Assembly: GCA_963740055.1 (NCBI GenBank)
Contig: CAVUCL010000001.1
Span: forward strand, 310,001 to 374,000
From: WHSW01 sp963740055
GTDB taxonomy: Bacteria > Actinomycetota > Thermoleophilia > Solirubrobacterales > 70-9
Length of the DNA stretch: 64,000 bases
Direction of reading: 5' to 3'
Under the pieces are notes generated by a model. That model saw nothing but the letters and a program-made list of their open reading frames with translations. It was not told the DNA's origin and did no database searches. Both the position numbers and the translations under genes were made by a program. Each line of letters starts with the position of its first letter. Within the stretch, counting starts at the first letter, position 1. Positions 25,668 through 33,905 of the stretch are shown piece after piece.

Positions 25668-25673
25668 CTCGCG

Positions 25674-26459
25674 ATGCAGATCGGTGAGATCTTCGACAGC
25701 GCCGCCGCCTTCGTCGGCCTCGCGGCGCTGGTCGGGATCGTGCTTCTGGTGCCGCTCTACCTCTCGCAGCGGCGCGACGTCGTTCGCATGCGTGCCTGGA
25801 TGGAGCGCGAGCCCGGCCACCCCGCCACCGACATCGCAGCCTCGGAGACGCTGCTCGACCGCGCCGAGACCGAGCTCGAGGAACTGCGGCCGGATACGGT
25901 CGAGGGCGCGGCGGTGACGCAGACCCCCTCGGCCGCGACGCGGGTCACGCACGAACGCCCCGCGCTCGAGCGGATCACGATGGAGCGGGCGGCGCTCGAG
26001 CCGCACCCGCGGTGGCGGCGGTTCACCGCCCGCGCGACGCAGACCCGGGTGCTGGTCGGCCTCGGGATCGTCGTGCTGGTGATCGGGATCGTCGGCATCT
26101 TCGCCTCCGAGGAGCTGCTCAAGGACGACGGCGGCGACGCGCCGCAGCGCGCGGAGGCGATCGATCGCGCCGACGTCACCGTCGCGGTGCTAAACGGGAC
26201 CTCGGTCAACGGGCTCGCCGGCAAGGTCGGCTCCGACGTCGAGTCGAGCGGCTACGAGCTCGGCCCGGTGACCAGCACCACCCCGGGGTTCGCCGAGACC
26301 GCGGTGCTCTACGCCGACGGCCAGAAGCGAGCGGCGCAGAAGGTCGCTCGCGACCTCGGCGTCGACAAGCGGTCGGTCGAGCCCCTGGACGGCGAGACCC
26401 GCCGCCTGGCGGCTGGAGCCGACGTGGTCGTGATCGCCGGCGAGGACAGAGCCTCTTGA
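25674..26459 (+). CDS. LytR_C-domain membrane protein (second of two)
   Basis: This 261-aa protein is built like its neighbour: an N-terminal membrane segment (AAFVGLAALVGIVLLVPLYLS), a polar cytoplasmic linker, a second membrane segment near residues 124-142, and a C-terminal LytR_C domain (VTVAVLNGTSVNGLAGKVGSDVESSG). The order of elements and the domain are shared with the upstream gene, but the sequences differ clearly, so an old duplication is likely. It begins 6 nt after the first copy and overlaps the FlgD-like gene by 4 nt. Confidence 0.75.
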   Translation: MQIGEIFDSAAAFVGLAALVGIVLLVPLYLSQRRDVVRMRAWMEREPGHPATDIAASETLLDRAETELEELRPDTVEGAAVTQTPSAATRVTHERPALERITMERAALEPHPRWRRFTARATQTRVLVGLGIVVLVIGIVGIFASEELLKDDGGDAPQRAEAIDRADVTVAVLNGTSVNGLAGKVGSDVESSGYELGPVTSTTPGFAETAVLYADGQKRAAQKVARDLGVDKRSVEPLDGETRRLAAGADVVVIAGEDRAS

Positions 26460-26914
26460 GCCGCCGCGTCTCCGCGGGCGCGGCGCTCTTCTTCGTCCTC
26501 CTCGCGGCGACGCTGGTCACGGCGGTGCTCGTCGTCCGCGCGCGCACGCCCGACCTCGTGCTCGAGGTGACCTCGAACACGCTGCCGTGCAGCATCGACC
26601 GCGACCGGCTCGGACCGGCGCCCGGTCCGCGGGTGACCTTCTTCGTCCGCGAGTCCGACGACGACGCGACGGTCGGCATCGTCGACAGCTCCGAGGACCT
26701 GGTCCGCACGCTCGATAGCGGCGTCGCGCTCGCGGCGGGCGAGGAGGTCAGCTACGTGTGGGACGGTCGCGACGACGCCGGTCGCCGGGTCCGGGCCGGC
26801 CGCTACCGGCTCTACGTCGCGCTGCCCGGCGAGGACCGGGAGATGATCTGGCCGCGTCGGGTCAGCGTCGAGGTGCCGACGACGGCGCGGGCATGCTCCG
26901 CGGAGGGCTCGTGA
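26456..26914 (+). CDS. Membrane-anchored protein with FlgD-like Ig domain
   Basis: This 152-aa protein has an N-terminal membrane anchor or signal (residues 6-25, AALFFVLLAATLVTAVLVV). The outer part, with one Cys in NTLPCSI, ends in a FlgD-Ig/FlgD_4-like module: SYVWDGRDDAGRRVRAGRYRL. Such modules occur in many secreted proteins as structural add-ons. The TTG start overlaps the preceding stop (TTGA) and is preferred because it gives a proper signal segment. It overlaps the Wzy-like gene by 4 nt, so an operon is very likely. The function is unknown. Confidence 0.65.
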   Translation: MSRRVSAGAALFFVLLAATLVTAVLVVRARTPDLVLEVTSNTLPCSIDRDRLGPAPGPRVTFFVRESDDDATVGIVDSSEDLVRTLDSGVALAAGEEVSYVWDGRDDAGRRVRAGRYRLYVALPGEDREMIWPRRVSVEVPTTARACSAEGS

Positions 26915-28431
26915 ACGCGACCGCGCTCGAGCTCGCAGGGATGCTGGTCGCGACCGGGGCCGCCGCGGCGGCGGTGCTGGCGGCGCCCGGGCGCGCCCGC
27001 CTGATCGCGATGGGGATCGCCCTGGCGGCGGCGCCGGTACTCGTGCTCGGCAGCGTCTGGGATGAGCCGCGGGTGGTGGATTTCCGCGGCAGTCCGGCGC
27101 AGATCGGCGCTGCGGTGATCGTCGGCGGGCTCGCGCTCGCCGCGCTGGCGGCGATCTTTCGCCGCCGACCGGCGGTGTTCGCGATCGCGGCGTTCGCGGT
27201 CGTCCCGCTGCGGGTCCCGCTCGAGATCGGCGGCGAGACGGCGAACCTGCTGGTGCCGCTCTACCTCGTGATCGGGGCGGGGGTGATTTCGCAGCTGGGA
27301 GACCGCAGACCGCAGACCACAGCCCGCGGACCGCAGACCGCAGATCGGGCTGTGGTGTGGCTTCGGTCGCTGCTCGCGTTGACGCTGGTGCTGTACGCGG
27401 TCCAGGCTGCCTACTCGGAGGACGTCGCGAACGCGATCGAGAACATCGGCTTCTTCCTCGTCCCGTTCGCGGTCATGTACGCGCTCCTGGTCGAGGTCGA
27501 GTGGACGACCGCGCTCCTGCGGCGGGTCCTGATCGCGGTCGCCGCGGTCGCCGGGCTCTGCGCCGCGGTTGCGATCTACCAGTGGCTGGCCCGGGACCTG
27601 TTCCTCAACCCGGAGCTCTTCGACGCGAACCAGCTCCACGTCTACTTTCGCGCCAACTCGGTCTTCTTCGACCCCAACATCCTCGGGCGCTACCTGGCGC
27701 TCGCCCTGACGGCACTCGGCGCCTGTATCGCCTGGAGCTCGGACCGCCGCACCGCGGCCGCGGCGCTTGCCGTCTGCGCGCTGCTGCTGACCGGGCTCGT
27801 GTTCTCGTTCTCGATCACCAGCTTCGCCGCCGCGCTCGCCGGCCTCGGGATGGTCGCGCTGCTGCATTGGGGCTGGCGCGGTGCGGCCGCCGCCGCCGCC
27901 CTCGGCGCCGCCGGCCTGGTCGCGCTGGTGATCGCCGGCGGCACTCCGGGCAGCGACATCCAGACCGACCGCGGCATCGACAGCGGCCGCAGCGACCTGA
28001 TCGAGGGTGGCCTCGTGCTCGCCGGGCTGCAGCAGGAGGACGCCGGCGAGCCCGAGACCGGGCGCCCCCTCACCGGCTACGGCTCAGGCTCCTTCGGCGC
28101 CGCGTTCGTCGAGCGGATCGACAACCAGGCGCGCTCGGTCGTCTCGCACTCGGAGCCGATCACCGTCGCCGCCGAGCAGGGGGCGATCGGGCTCGTCGTC
28201 TACGCCGGGTTGATCGGGGCGGCGCTCGTCACCCTGCTCACCGGCGGGGCGGGCCGGACGCTGGCGCGCACCGCGGTCGCCGCGTGCTTCGTCGCCGTGC
28301 TCATCCACAGCCTCGGCTACGCCGGATTCGCGATCGACCCGGCCACCTGGGCCCTGCTCGGGCTCGGGGTCGCGCTCGCGACCCGGCGCGATCCGGCCGA
28401 TCCGACGGCGAACATCCCCGCTGAGAGATGA
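26911..28431 (+). CDS. O-antigen ligase/polymerase-like membrane protein (Wzy type)
   Basis: This 506-aa protein has about twelve hydrophobic segments and a large loop near residues 350-400 that contains the Wzy_C-type signature TGYGSGSFGAAF followed by SHSEPITVAAEQGAIGL. It resembles O-antigen ligases and polymerases (Wzy/WaaL superfamily), which join polyprenyl-linked glycans. The GTG at 26911 is chosen because it overlaps the previous stop (GTGA); an ATG at 26893 is an alternative. A stretch of about 14 residues after residue 130 is encoded by heptanucleotide repeats (27301-27342), which makes a short polar insert between membrane segments. Confidence 0.8.
   Translation: MNATALELAGMLVATGAAAAAVLAAPGRARLIAMGIALAAAPVLVLGSVWDEPRVVDFRGSPAQIGAAVIVGGLALAALAAIFRRRPAVFAIAAFAVVPLRVPLEIGGETANLLVPLYLVIGAGVISQLGDRRPQTTARGPQTADRAVVWLRSLLALTLVLYAVQAAYSEDVANAIENIGFFLVPFAVMYALLVEVEWTTALLRRVLIAVAAVAGLCAAVAIYQWLARDLFLNPELFDANQLHVYFRANSVFFDPNILGRYLALALTALGACIAWSSDRRTAAAALAVCALLLTGLVFSFSITSFAAALAGLGMVALLHWGWRGAAAAAALGAAGLVALVIAGGTPGSDIQTDRGIDSGRSDLIEGGLVLAGLQQEDAGEPETGRPLTGYGSGSFGAAFVERIDNQARSVVSHSEPITVAAEQGAIGLVVYAGLIGAALVTLLTGGAGRTLARTAVAACFVAVLIHSLGYAGFAIDPATWALLGLGVALATRRDPADPTANIPAER
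27301..27342. repeat. Heptanucleotide array (six GACCGCA-type units) inside the Wzy-like gene
   Basis: Six consecutive heptads read GACCGCA, GACCGCA, GACCACA, GCCCGCG, GACCGCA, GACCGCA. Together they are 42 nt, a multiple of three, so the frame stays open. The same unit is present three times in the gyrB-gyrA spacer (913-933). Gain or loss of one unit would shift the frame. Confidence 0.85.
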
Positions 28432-28594
28432 GTGATCCCACGAGATCACGCCCGCGGATGACGCACGGATACCGTCGCCGGATCGCGCCCGTCGGGACTC
28501 GCACATGCCCACCGGCATGCGCTTCGCCCGCCGGCCACGCCCGACTCGGTCCCGCGCGCCCCCCGCACGCGAGCCCGTGGAATCAATCATCTAG
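28432..28594. other. 163-nt spacer between the Wzy-like and Wzx-like genes
   Basis: No gene was seen in this spacer. It contains a few AT-richer bases just before the GTG at 28595 (AATCAATCATCTAG), which may serve as a promoter for a leaderless Wzx message. The match to a -10 box is weaker than at other leaderless starts in the window. Confidence 0.35.
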
Positions 28595-30154
28595 GTGTTC
28601 GAGTACCTGCGCCGGCTGGCGACCACGGGCGCCGCGTACACGGCCTCGAGCGTGCTCTCGAAGCTGGTCGCGGTCGTCCTGCTGCCGGTCTACACGGCCT
28701 ACCTGAGCCCGGCCGACTACGGGGCCGCCGAGGTGATGCTCGCCTCGCTCGTCGCCGCCTCGATCCTGGTGCGCTTCGGCCTGATCGAGGCGTTGCTCAG
28801 GTACTACTACCTGTCCGGAGAGGAGCCCCGTGCCGTGGTCCGGACCAGCTTCGCGGCGCTGTTCTGGCTGGCGACCGCGGGGGCGCTGGTCGGGCTCGCC
28901 TTCGCCGAGCCGATCTCGGAGGCGCTGCTCGAGCGCCCCGACGCCGAGCTCGCCCGGCTCGCGGTGCTCGGGCTCTGGGTGCTGACCCTGTGGGAGTACG
29001 TGCTCACGCTGCTGCGCCTGGACGAGCGCGCCCGCGCCTACTTCACGCTCACCGTCCTCAACGTGCTCGCGACAATCCCGGTCACCGTCTGGCTGGTGGT
29101 GGTCGAGGATCAGGGTGCCGCCGGGATCCTGCTCGGCAGCTTCGGCACCGGCGCCGCGTTCCTGCTCTGGCGCCTGTGGGTCGAGCGCCGGCGGCTCTCG
29201 TTCGCCTTCGACCGTCCACTGCTGCGCCGGATGGTGCGCTTCGGGCTCCCGACGATGCCGGCCGAGCTCTCGCTCTACTCGCTCAACTTCATCGACCGGA
29301 TCCTGATCGTCCGCCTCGCCGGATTGGCGGAGGCGGGGCTGTACGCGCTCGCGATCAAGTTCGCCCAGGGTATGAACGTGCTCGCGCGCGGGTTCCAGCT
29401 CGCGTTTCCGCCGCTCGCGTACTCGATCGCCGACGACGACGAGGCGCGCCGCGCCTACAGCCTGATCGTGACCTGGTTCGCCGCCGTCTGCGCCTTCTGC
29501 GTCGCCGGCCTCTGGCTGCTCTCGCGCCAGCTCGTCGAGCTGCTCGCCGCGCCCGAGTACTTCGAGGCCCACGAGGCGATCGGACTGCTGGCGACCGGGA
29601 TCGCGCTCTACTCGCTCTACCTGGTCCTGGTGGTGGTGCTCGGCCGCACCGGCCGCACCGAGTTCAACCTCCCGGCGACGATCGCGGGCACCGCCGTCAA
29701 CGTCGTCCTCAACCTGGTCCTGATCGGACCGCTGGGGATCGTCGGCGCCGGGCTGGCGCTGGTCGCCTCGTACGCGGTCGTGCTCGCGCTCATGTACGCG
29801 CTCACCCAGCGCCTGTTTCCGGTCGCCTACGAGTGGGGCCGCCTGGCGCTCCTGGTCGCGGTCACCGCCGCGGTTGTCGCGGCGGGCGAGCTGCTGCTGC
29901 CGACCGGCGGCCTCGAGGGCTGGGCCAGCCGGCTCGCGCTCTGGCTCGCGCTCCCGGCGCTGCTCTGGGTCAGCGGCTTCCCGAGCGCCGCCGAGCGCCG
30001 CGCGGCGCGCGCGCTGCTGCGGCCGGCGGCGCTGCGAGCACGCCTGCGCGAGCTCGCCGCGCGAACGGCCGCCGGCGAGCCCGAGCGGCACGCCGGCGAC
30101 GGCTACGCGCCCGAGGTCTACGAGGCGGTGCGCCGCGACGAGGACCGGTTGTAG
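28595..30154 (+). CDS. Polysaccharide flippase-like membrane protein (Wzx/MOP family)
   Basis: This 519-aa protein has about twelve to fourteen membrane segments and belongs to the MOP exporter superfamily of Wzx-like flippases for lipid-linked oligosaccharides. The N-terminus is typical: SSVLSKLVAVVLLPVYTAYLS followed by ADYGAAE. A second characteristic stretch is LRRMVRFGLPTMPAELS near residue 210. The C-terminal 45 residues are charged and cytoplasmic. The GTG start is used. The 3' end overlaps the convergent glycosyltransferase gene by 37 nt. Confidence 0.85.
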   Translation: MFEYLRRLATTGAAYTASSVLSKLVAVVLLPVYTAYLSPADYGAAEVMLASLVAASILVRFGLIEALLRYYYLSGEEPRAVVRTSFAALFWLATAGALVGLAFAEPISEALLERPDAELARLAVLGLWVLTLWEYVLTLLRLDERARAYFTLTVLNVLATIPVTVWLVVVEDQGAAGILLGSFGTGAAFLLWRLWVERRRLSFAFDRPLLRRMVRFGLPTMPAELSLYSLNFIDRILIVRLAGLAEAGLYALAIKFAQGMNVLARGFQLAFPPLAYSIADDDEARRAYSLIVTWFAAVCAFCVAGLWLLSRQLVELLAAPEYFEAHEAIGLLATGIALYSLYLVLVVVLGRTGRTEFNLPATIAGTAVNVVLNLVLIGPLGIVGAGLALVASYAVVLALMYALTQRLFPVAYEWGRLALLVAVTAAVVAAGELLLPTGGLEGWASRLALWLALPALLWVSGFPSAAERRAARALLRPAALRARLRELAARTAAGEPERHAGDGYAPEVYEAVRRDEDRL

Positions 30155-31080
30155 TCCTCGGCCGCCTCGCGCAGGCCGGCGCCGCGACCGGGGCGCAGCG
30201 CCTGGCGGGCATGCAGCGCGTACCAGGCCGGGTCGTGGCCGGGCAGCACCAACGCACCGAGCGCCCGCAGCCCGTAGGCCCAGGCGCCGGCGAGCCGCGC
30301 GGCCGCCGCCGCGACCGGCCCGTGGTGCTTTCGCATGTAACGGTCGCGGTTGCGGTGGAACTCGACCACCCGGCGCTCGCCCGCGCGGCGGTCGGTGGCG
30401 AGCTGTTCGTGATGGACCGCGACCGCCGACGGCACCCAGAGGACGCTCCCGCCGGCGTCGCGCAGGCGCCTGCAGAGGTCGGTCTCGTCCGAGTAGACGA
30501 AGAACTGCGGATCGAGGTAGCCGACCGCGGCGACCGCGGCGCGGCGGACCAGCATCGCCGACGATTGCACCCAGCCGACCTCGCGCGTGTGGGTGCCGGT
30601 GCTCTGGGTGACGACGAGCCGGTGCAAGAAGAGGGCGGTGGCGAGCGTGGTCACCGGTCCCGGCAGCCGCCAGGCGCTCGCCTGCGGCGTGCCCTCGGGA
30701 TCGACCAGGTTCGCGCCCGCGGCGACCGCCTCCGGCTCCGATCGCAGCGCTCCGAGCAGCGCCTCGACGGCGCCCGGTCGCAGCTCCGAGTCCTCGTTCA
30801 GCAGCAGGCAGAGCTCGCCGCGGGCCTCGCGCAGGAGCAGCGTGTCGTTGGCCGCCTTGCCCGAGCGGCGCTCGAGCGCGATCAGGCGCAGCCGCTTGCC
30901 GAACCCCTCGGGGCCGGCGTTCCAGCGCTCGACCTCGGCGACCGAGTCGTCGCCGGATGCGTTGTCGAGCACCAGCACCTCGAAGTCGAGCCCGGCGGGT
31001 GTCGTATCGCGGATCGCGTCGAGACAGGCGGGCAGATATCGCCGCCCGTCGGTGTTGACGACGCAGTAGGTCAGCTCCAC
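30118..31080 (-). CDS. Glycosyltransferase family 2 (rhamnosyltransferase-like)
   Basis: This 320-aa GT-A fold enzyme is predicted to add a sugar to a lipid-linked glycan. The nucleotide-sugar site begins with LTYCVVNTDGR and VLVLDNASGDDS, followed by LLLNEDSELRPGA, which carries the DxD-like acidic motif. The acceptor-side motif FFVYSDETDLCRRLRDAG is near residue 190. The pattern is that of WbbL-like rhamnosyltransferases in GT2. The long frame continues upstream, but the GTG at 31080 gives the proper N-terminus. It is divergent from the GT4 gene, with only 18 nt between the two start codons. Confidence 0.87.
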   Translation of the reverse strand: MELTYCVVNTDGRRYLPACLDAIRDTTPAGLDFEVLVLDNASGDDSVAEVERWNAGPEGFGKRLRLIALERRSGKAANDTLLLREARGELCLLLNEDSELRPGAVEALLGALRSEPEAVAAGANLVDPEGTPQASAWRLPGPVTTLATALFLHRLVVTQSTGTHTREVGWVQSSAMLVRRAAVAAVGYLDPQFFVYSDETDLCRRLRDAGGSVLWVPSAVAVHHEQLATDRRAGERRVVEFHRNRDRYMRKHHGPVAAAAARLAGAWAYGLRALGALVLPGHDPAWYALHARQALRPGRGAGLREAAEDYNRSSSRRTAS

Positions 31081-31084
31081 AGGC

Positions 31085-31093
31085 GAGAATCCT
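31085..31093. promoter_or_regulatory. Shared divergent -10 region between two glycosyltransferase genes
   Basis: The 18-nt gap between a GTG on the minus strand (31080) and an ATG on the plus strand (31099) holds one AT-richer core. Read on the plus strand it gives GAGAAT 8 nt before the ATG; on the minus strand it gives GGATTC 7 nt before the GTG. If both genes are leaderless, their -10 boxes overlap and their -35 regions lie inside each other's coding sequence. Confidence 0.35.
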
Positions 31094-31098
31094 TGCCG

Positions 31099-32214
31099 AT
31101 GCGCGTCCAGGTGGTCGACCCCCCGGCCTACACGCCGCCCTACGACCACGCCCTGTGCGCGGCGCTCGCCCGCGCCGGGGCCGAGGTCGAGCTGCTCACG
31201 ACCCGCTTCGCCCACGGGCCGGCGCCGCGTGCGGACGGCTATGTGGTCGACGAGATCTTCTATCCGCGCGCCTCGCGTCTCGATCCGGGGCCGCTCGCGC
31301 GCCGGGCGCTGCGGGCGGCCGAGCACCCCGGCGGGATGCGCCGCCTGCGCGCCCGTGCGGCGAGCGCCGACGTCGTCCACTTCCAGTGGCTGGCGCTGCC
31401 GACGCTCGACCGCTTCTGGCTTCCGCCGCGCCCGCGGGTGCTCACCGTCCACGACCCTCCGGCGGACTCGGGTCGTCGCCGGCGCGCCGAGCGGGCCCTG
31501 TTCGAGCGCATGGACGCGCTCGTCGCGCACTCGGAGGCGGGCGCGGCTCGCCTGCGCGAGCTCGGCGCCGACCCTGCTCGCGTGCACCGGATCCCACACG
31601 GGGTCTTCGACCACCTCCCGCGCCAGCCGGCGCAGCGCCCGCTGCCCGCCGAGCTCGCCGAGGTCGAGGGGCCGGTCGTCCTCTGCTTCGGGCTCATCCG
31701 TCCCTACAAGGGCATCGACGTCCTGCTCGAGGCATTTCGCGAGCTCGAGGGCGCCGAGCTCTGGATCGTCGGCATGCCGCGCATGGACCTGGGCCCGCTC
31801 GAGCGGCTCGCCGCCCGCTGCCGGTCCCGGGTGCGGTTCGTGCCCAGGTTCGTGACCGAGGTCGAGATCCCGGCGTTCTTCGAGCGCGCCGACCTGGTCG
31901 TGCTCCCGTACCGGCGGATCGAGCAGTCGGGCGTCCTCTACACGGCGCTCGCCTTCGGCAGCGCGATCGTCGCCAGCTCCGTCGGCGGCTTCACCGAGGT
32001 CGGCGAGCGAGACGGTGCGCTCGCCCTGGTCCCGGCGGGCGACCCGGCGGCGCTCGGCGCCGAGCTCGAGCGCCTGCTCGCCGACGCCGGTGCCCGCGCG
32101 CAGCTCGCTGCCGCCGCGGCCCGCGCCGCCGCCGGCCCGTACTCGTGGGACGCGGTCGCCGAGCGGACCCTGGCGCTCTACCGTGAGCTCGGCGCCGATA
32201 ATCCACCGCGATGA
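31099..32214 (+). CDS. Glycosyltransferase family 4 (GT-B fold)
   Basis: This 371-aa retaining glycosyltransferase has a Rossmann-like N-terminal half (MRVQVVDPPAYTPPYDHAL, HFQWLALPTLDRF). The C-terminal donor-binding half has VVLCFGLIRPYKGIDVLLEAF near residue 195 and the E-x7-E-type region PYRRIEQSGVLYTALAFGSAIVASSVGG near residue 273. This arrangement is that of GT4 enzymes. The acceptor and the sugar are unknown. It overlaps the next GT2 gene by 4 nt. Confidence 0.88.
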   Translation: MRVQVVDPPAYTPPYDHALCAALARAGAEVELLTTRFAHGPAPRADGYVVDEIFYPRASRLDPGPLARRALRAAEHPGGMRRLRARAASADVVHFQWLALPTLDRFWLPPRPRVLTVHDPPADSGRRRRAERALFERMDALVAHSEAGAARLRELGADPARVHRIPHGVFDHLPRQPAQRPLPAELAEVEGPVVLCFGLIRPYKGIDVLLEAFRELEGAELWIVGMPRMDLGPLERLAARCRSRVRFVPRFVTEVEIPAFFERADLVVLPYRRIEQSGVLYTALAFGSAIVASSVGGFTEVGERDGALALVPAGDPAALGAELERLLADAGARAQLAAAAARAAAGPYSWDAVAERTLALYRELGADNPPR

Positions 32215-33335
32215 CCGCGATCGCGATCGTCTTCTGGCTCGCCGCCGGCCTGCTCGCCTACACGCACGTCGGCTATCCGATCGCGCTCGCGGCGCTCGCC
32301 CGCCGCCGGGCGGCCGCCACCTATCCGGTGACCGCCGAGCCGCCGACCGTCACGCTGATCGTCGCCGCCCACGACGAGCAGCGGGTGATCGCGGCCAAGG
32401 TCGCGAACGCGCTCGCGCTCGACTATCCGCGCGACCGGCTCGAGCTCATCGTCGCCTCCGACGGCTCGTCGGACGCCACCGTCGAGCGCGCCCGCGCGGC
32501 GGGGGCGGATCGGGTGCTCGACCTCGGCCGGGTCGGCAAGATCGAGGCCCAGAACGCGGCGGTCGAGCGCGCCCGGGGCGAGCTGGTCGCGTTCAGCGAC
32601 GCGAACGCGACCTGGTCGGCGGACGCGCTGCGCGAGCTGGTCGCGCCGTTCGCCGACGCGCAGGTCGGCTACGTCTGCGGCCAGGCCCGCTTCCTCGACC
32701 AGGGCGGCTCGAACCAGGAGGGCGCCTACTGGCGCTACGAGCTCGCGATCCGCGAGCGCGAGTCGCGGCTCGCCGGGGTGACCGGGGGCAACGGGGCGAT
32801 CTACGCCGTTCGCCGCTCCGCGTACCTGCCGCTCCGGTCCGCCTCGAGCCACGACCTCTCGTTCCCGTTCATGCTCACCAAGCGCGGCTGGCGCGCCGTC
32901 TACGCGCCGCGGGCGATCGCCGAGGAGAAGATGGTCGCCACGAACGAGGGCGAGTTCGCGCGCAAGCGGCGGATGATGCGCGGCGTCTACGACGAGGTGA
33001 TCGGCGACGGGATGCTCTCCCCGCGGGGCTACGGCCTCGCCTACGGGTTCCAGATCGCCAGTCACCGGGTGCTGCGCTACGCGTCGCCGCTCCTGCACCT
33101 GGCCGCCTTCGCCGCCAACCTGCTGTTGCTCGGCGAGTCGCCGGTCTACGCGGTCACCCTCGGCGCCCAGCTGGCGTTGCTGGCGGCGGCGGCGCTCGCC
33201 GGGGCGATCCCGATCCGGCCGCTGCGGCTCGCCCGCTACTACGTCCTCGTCACCGCCTCGATCGCGGCCGGCCTCTGGGACCGGGTGCGGCTCGGCACCC
33301 CGGGCGCATGGGAGAAGGCGGAGGGGACGCGCTGA
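32211..33335 (+). CDS. Membrane glycosyltransferase family 2
   Basis: This 374-aa processive-type GT2 has an N-terminal membrane segment (IVFWLAAGLLAYTHVGY). The GT-A domain starts with PTVTLIVAAHDE and LELIVASDGSSDAT, carries the acidic motif AFSDANATW, and has GVTGGNGAIYAVRR as the acceptor-side region. Three to four hydrophobic segments form the last 110 residues. Such proteins polymerise or add sugars at the inner face of the membrane. It overlaps the sugar transferase gene by 1 nt (TGATG). Confidence 0.87.
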   Translation: MTAIAIVFWLAAGLLAYTHVGYPIALAALARRRAAATYPVTAEPPTVTLIVAAHDEQRVIAAKVANALALDYPRDRLELIVASDGSSDATVERARAAGADRVLDLGRVGKIEAQNAAVERARGELVAFSDANATWSADALRELVAPFADAQVGYVCGQARFLDQGGSNQEGAYWRYELAIRERESRLAGVTGGNGAIYAVRRSAYLPLRSASSHDLSFPFMLTKRGWRAVYAPRAIAEEKMVATNEGEFARKRRMMRGVYDEVIGDGMLSPRGYGLAYGFQIASHRVLRYASPLLHLAAFAANLLLLGESPVYAVTLGAQLALLAAAALAGAIPIRPLRLARYYVLVTASIAAGLWDRVRLGTPGAWEKAEGTR

Positions 33336-33895
33336 TGCCGCGGCTGGCCGACGTCGCGATCGCGACGATCGCGCTCGTGCTCGCCTCGCCGCTGCTGCTG
33401 ATCGCCGCGCTCGCGATCAAGCTCAGCTCGCGCGGGCCGGTCGTCTACCGCGCGCGGCGCGTCGGTCGCGACGGGCGCGAGTTCGAGCTGCTGAAGCTGC
33501 GCACGATGCACCCCGGCAACGACCCGGTCGGCGTCGGCACGCCGGTGCTCGGACGCGATCCGCGCGTCACCCGCCCGGGGCACATGCTGCGCCGGTTCTC
33601 GCTCGACGAGCTCCCGAACCTGGTCAACGTGCTGCGCGGCGAGATGGCGGTGGTCGGGCCGCGCCCGACGCTCGCCGCCCAGGTGGCCGATTACACCCCG
33701 CACCAGCGGCGCCGGCTCGAGGTGCGCCCGGGCCTCACCGGCTGGGCCCAGGTCAACGGCCGGGCCGGGATTCCCTGGGAGGAGCGGATCGAGCTCGACG
33801 TCTGGTACGTCGAGCACCGCTCGCTGGGGCTCGACCTGCGGATCCTCGCCCGCACCGCCGGGATGCTGCTCTCCGGGCGCGGCCTGTACGGGTAA
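33335..33895 (+). CDS. Initiating sugar-phosphate transferase (undecaprenyl-phosphate type)
   Basis: This 186-aa enzyme is the catalytic unit of the bacterial sugar transferase family (WbaP/PglC-like monotopic phosphoglycosyl transferases). It loads the first sugar phosphate onto undecaprenyl phosphate and so starts a polysaccharide unit. It has one N-terminal hydrophobic re-entrant helix (AIATIALVLASPLLLIAAL). Family motifs are GRDGREFELLKLRTM, RFSLDELPNLVNVLRGEM, VVGPRP and RPGLTGWAQVNGR. The short form without the five-helix N-terminal domain is present. It overlaps the upstream GT2 gene. Confidence 0.93.
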   Translation: MPRLADVAIATIALVLASPLLLIAALAIKLSSRGPVVYRARRVGRDGREFELLKLRTMHPGNDPVGVGTPVLGRDPRVTRPGHMLRRFSLDELPNLVNVLRGEMAVVGPRPTLAAQVADYTPHQRRRLEVRPGLTGWAQVNGRAGIPWEERIELDVWYVEHRSLGLDLRILARTAGMLLSGRGLYG

Positions 33896-33898
33896 GTT
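33893..33898 (+). promoter_or_regulatory. -10 box TAAGTT overlapping the preceding stop codon
   Basis: TAAGTT includes the TAA stop of the sugar transferase gene and ends 7 nt before the ATG at 33906, the spacing seen at other probable leaderless starts in this window. Confidence 0.45.
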
Positions 33899-33905
33899 GC
33901 GCGCG

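Noticed and set aside
28990..31098. Long upstream extension of the GT4 frame through the Wzx-like gene
   Set aside because: Out-of-frame shadow of the flippase gene. The glycosyltransferase begins at the ATG at 31099 with a typical GT-B start.
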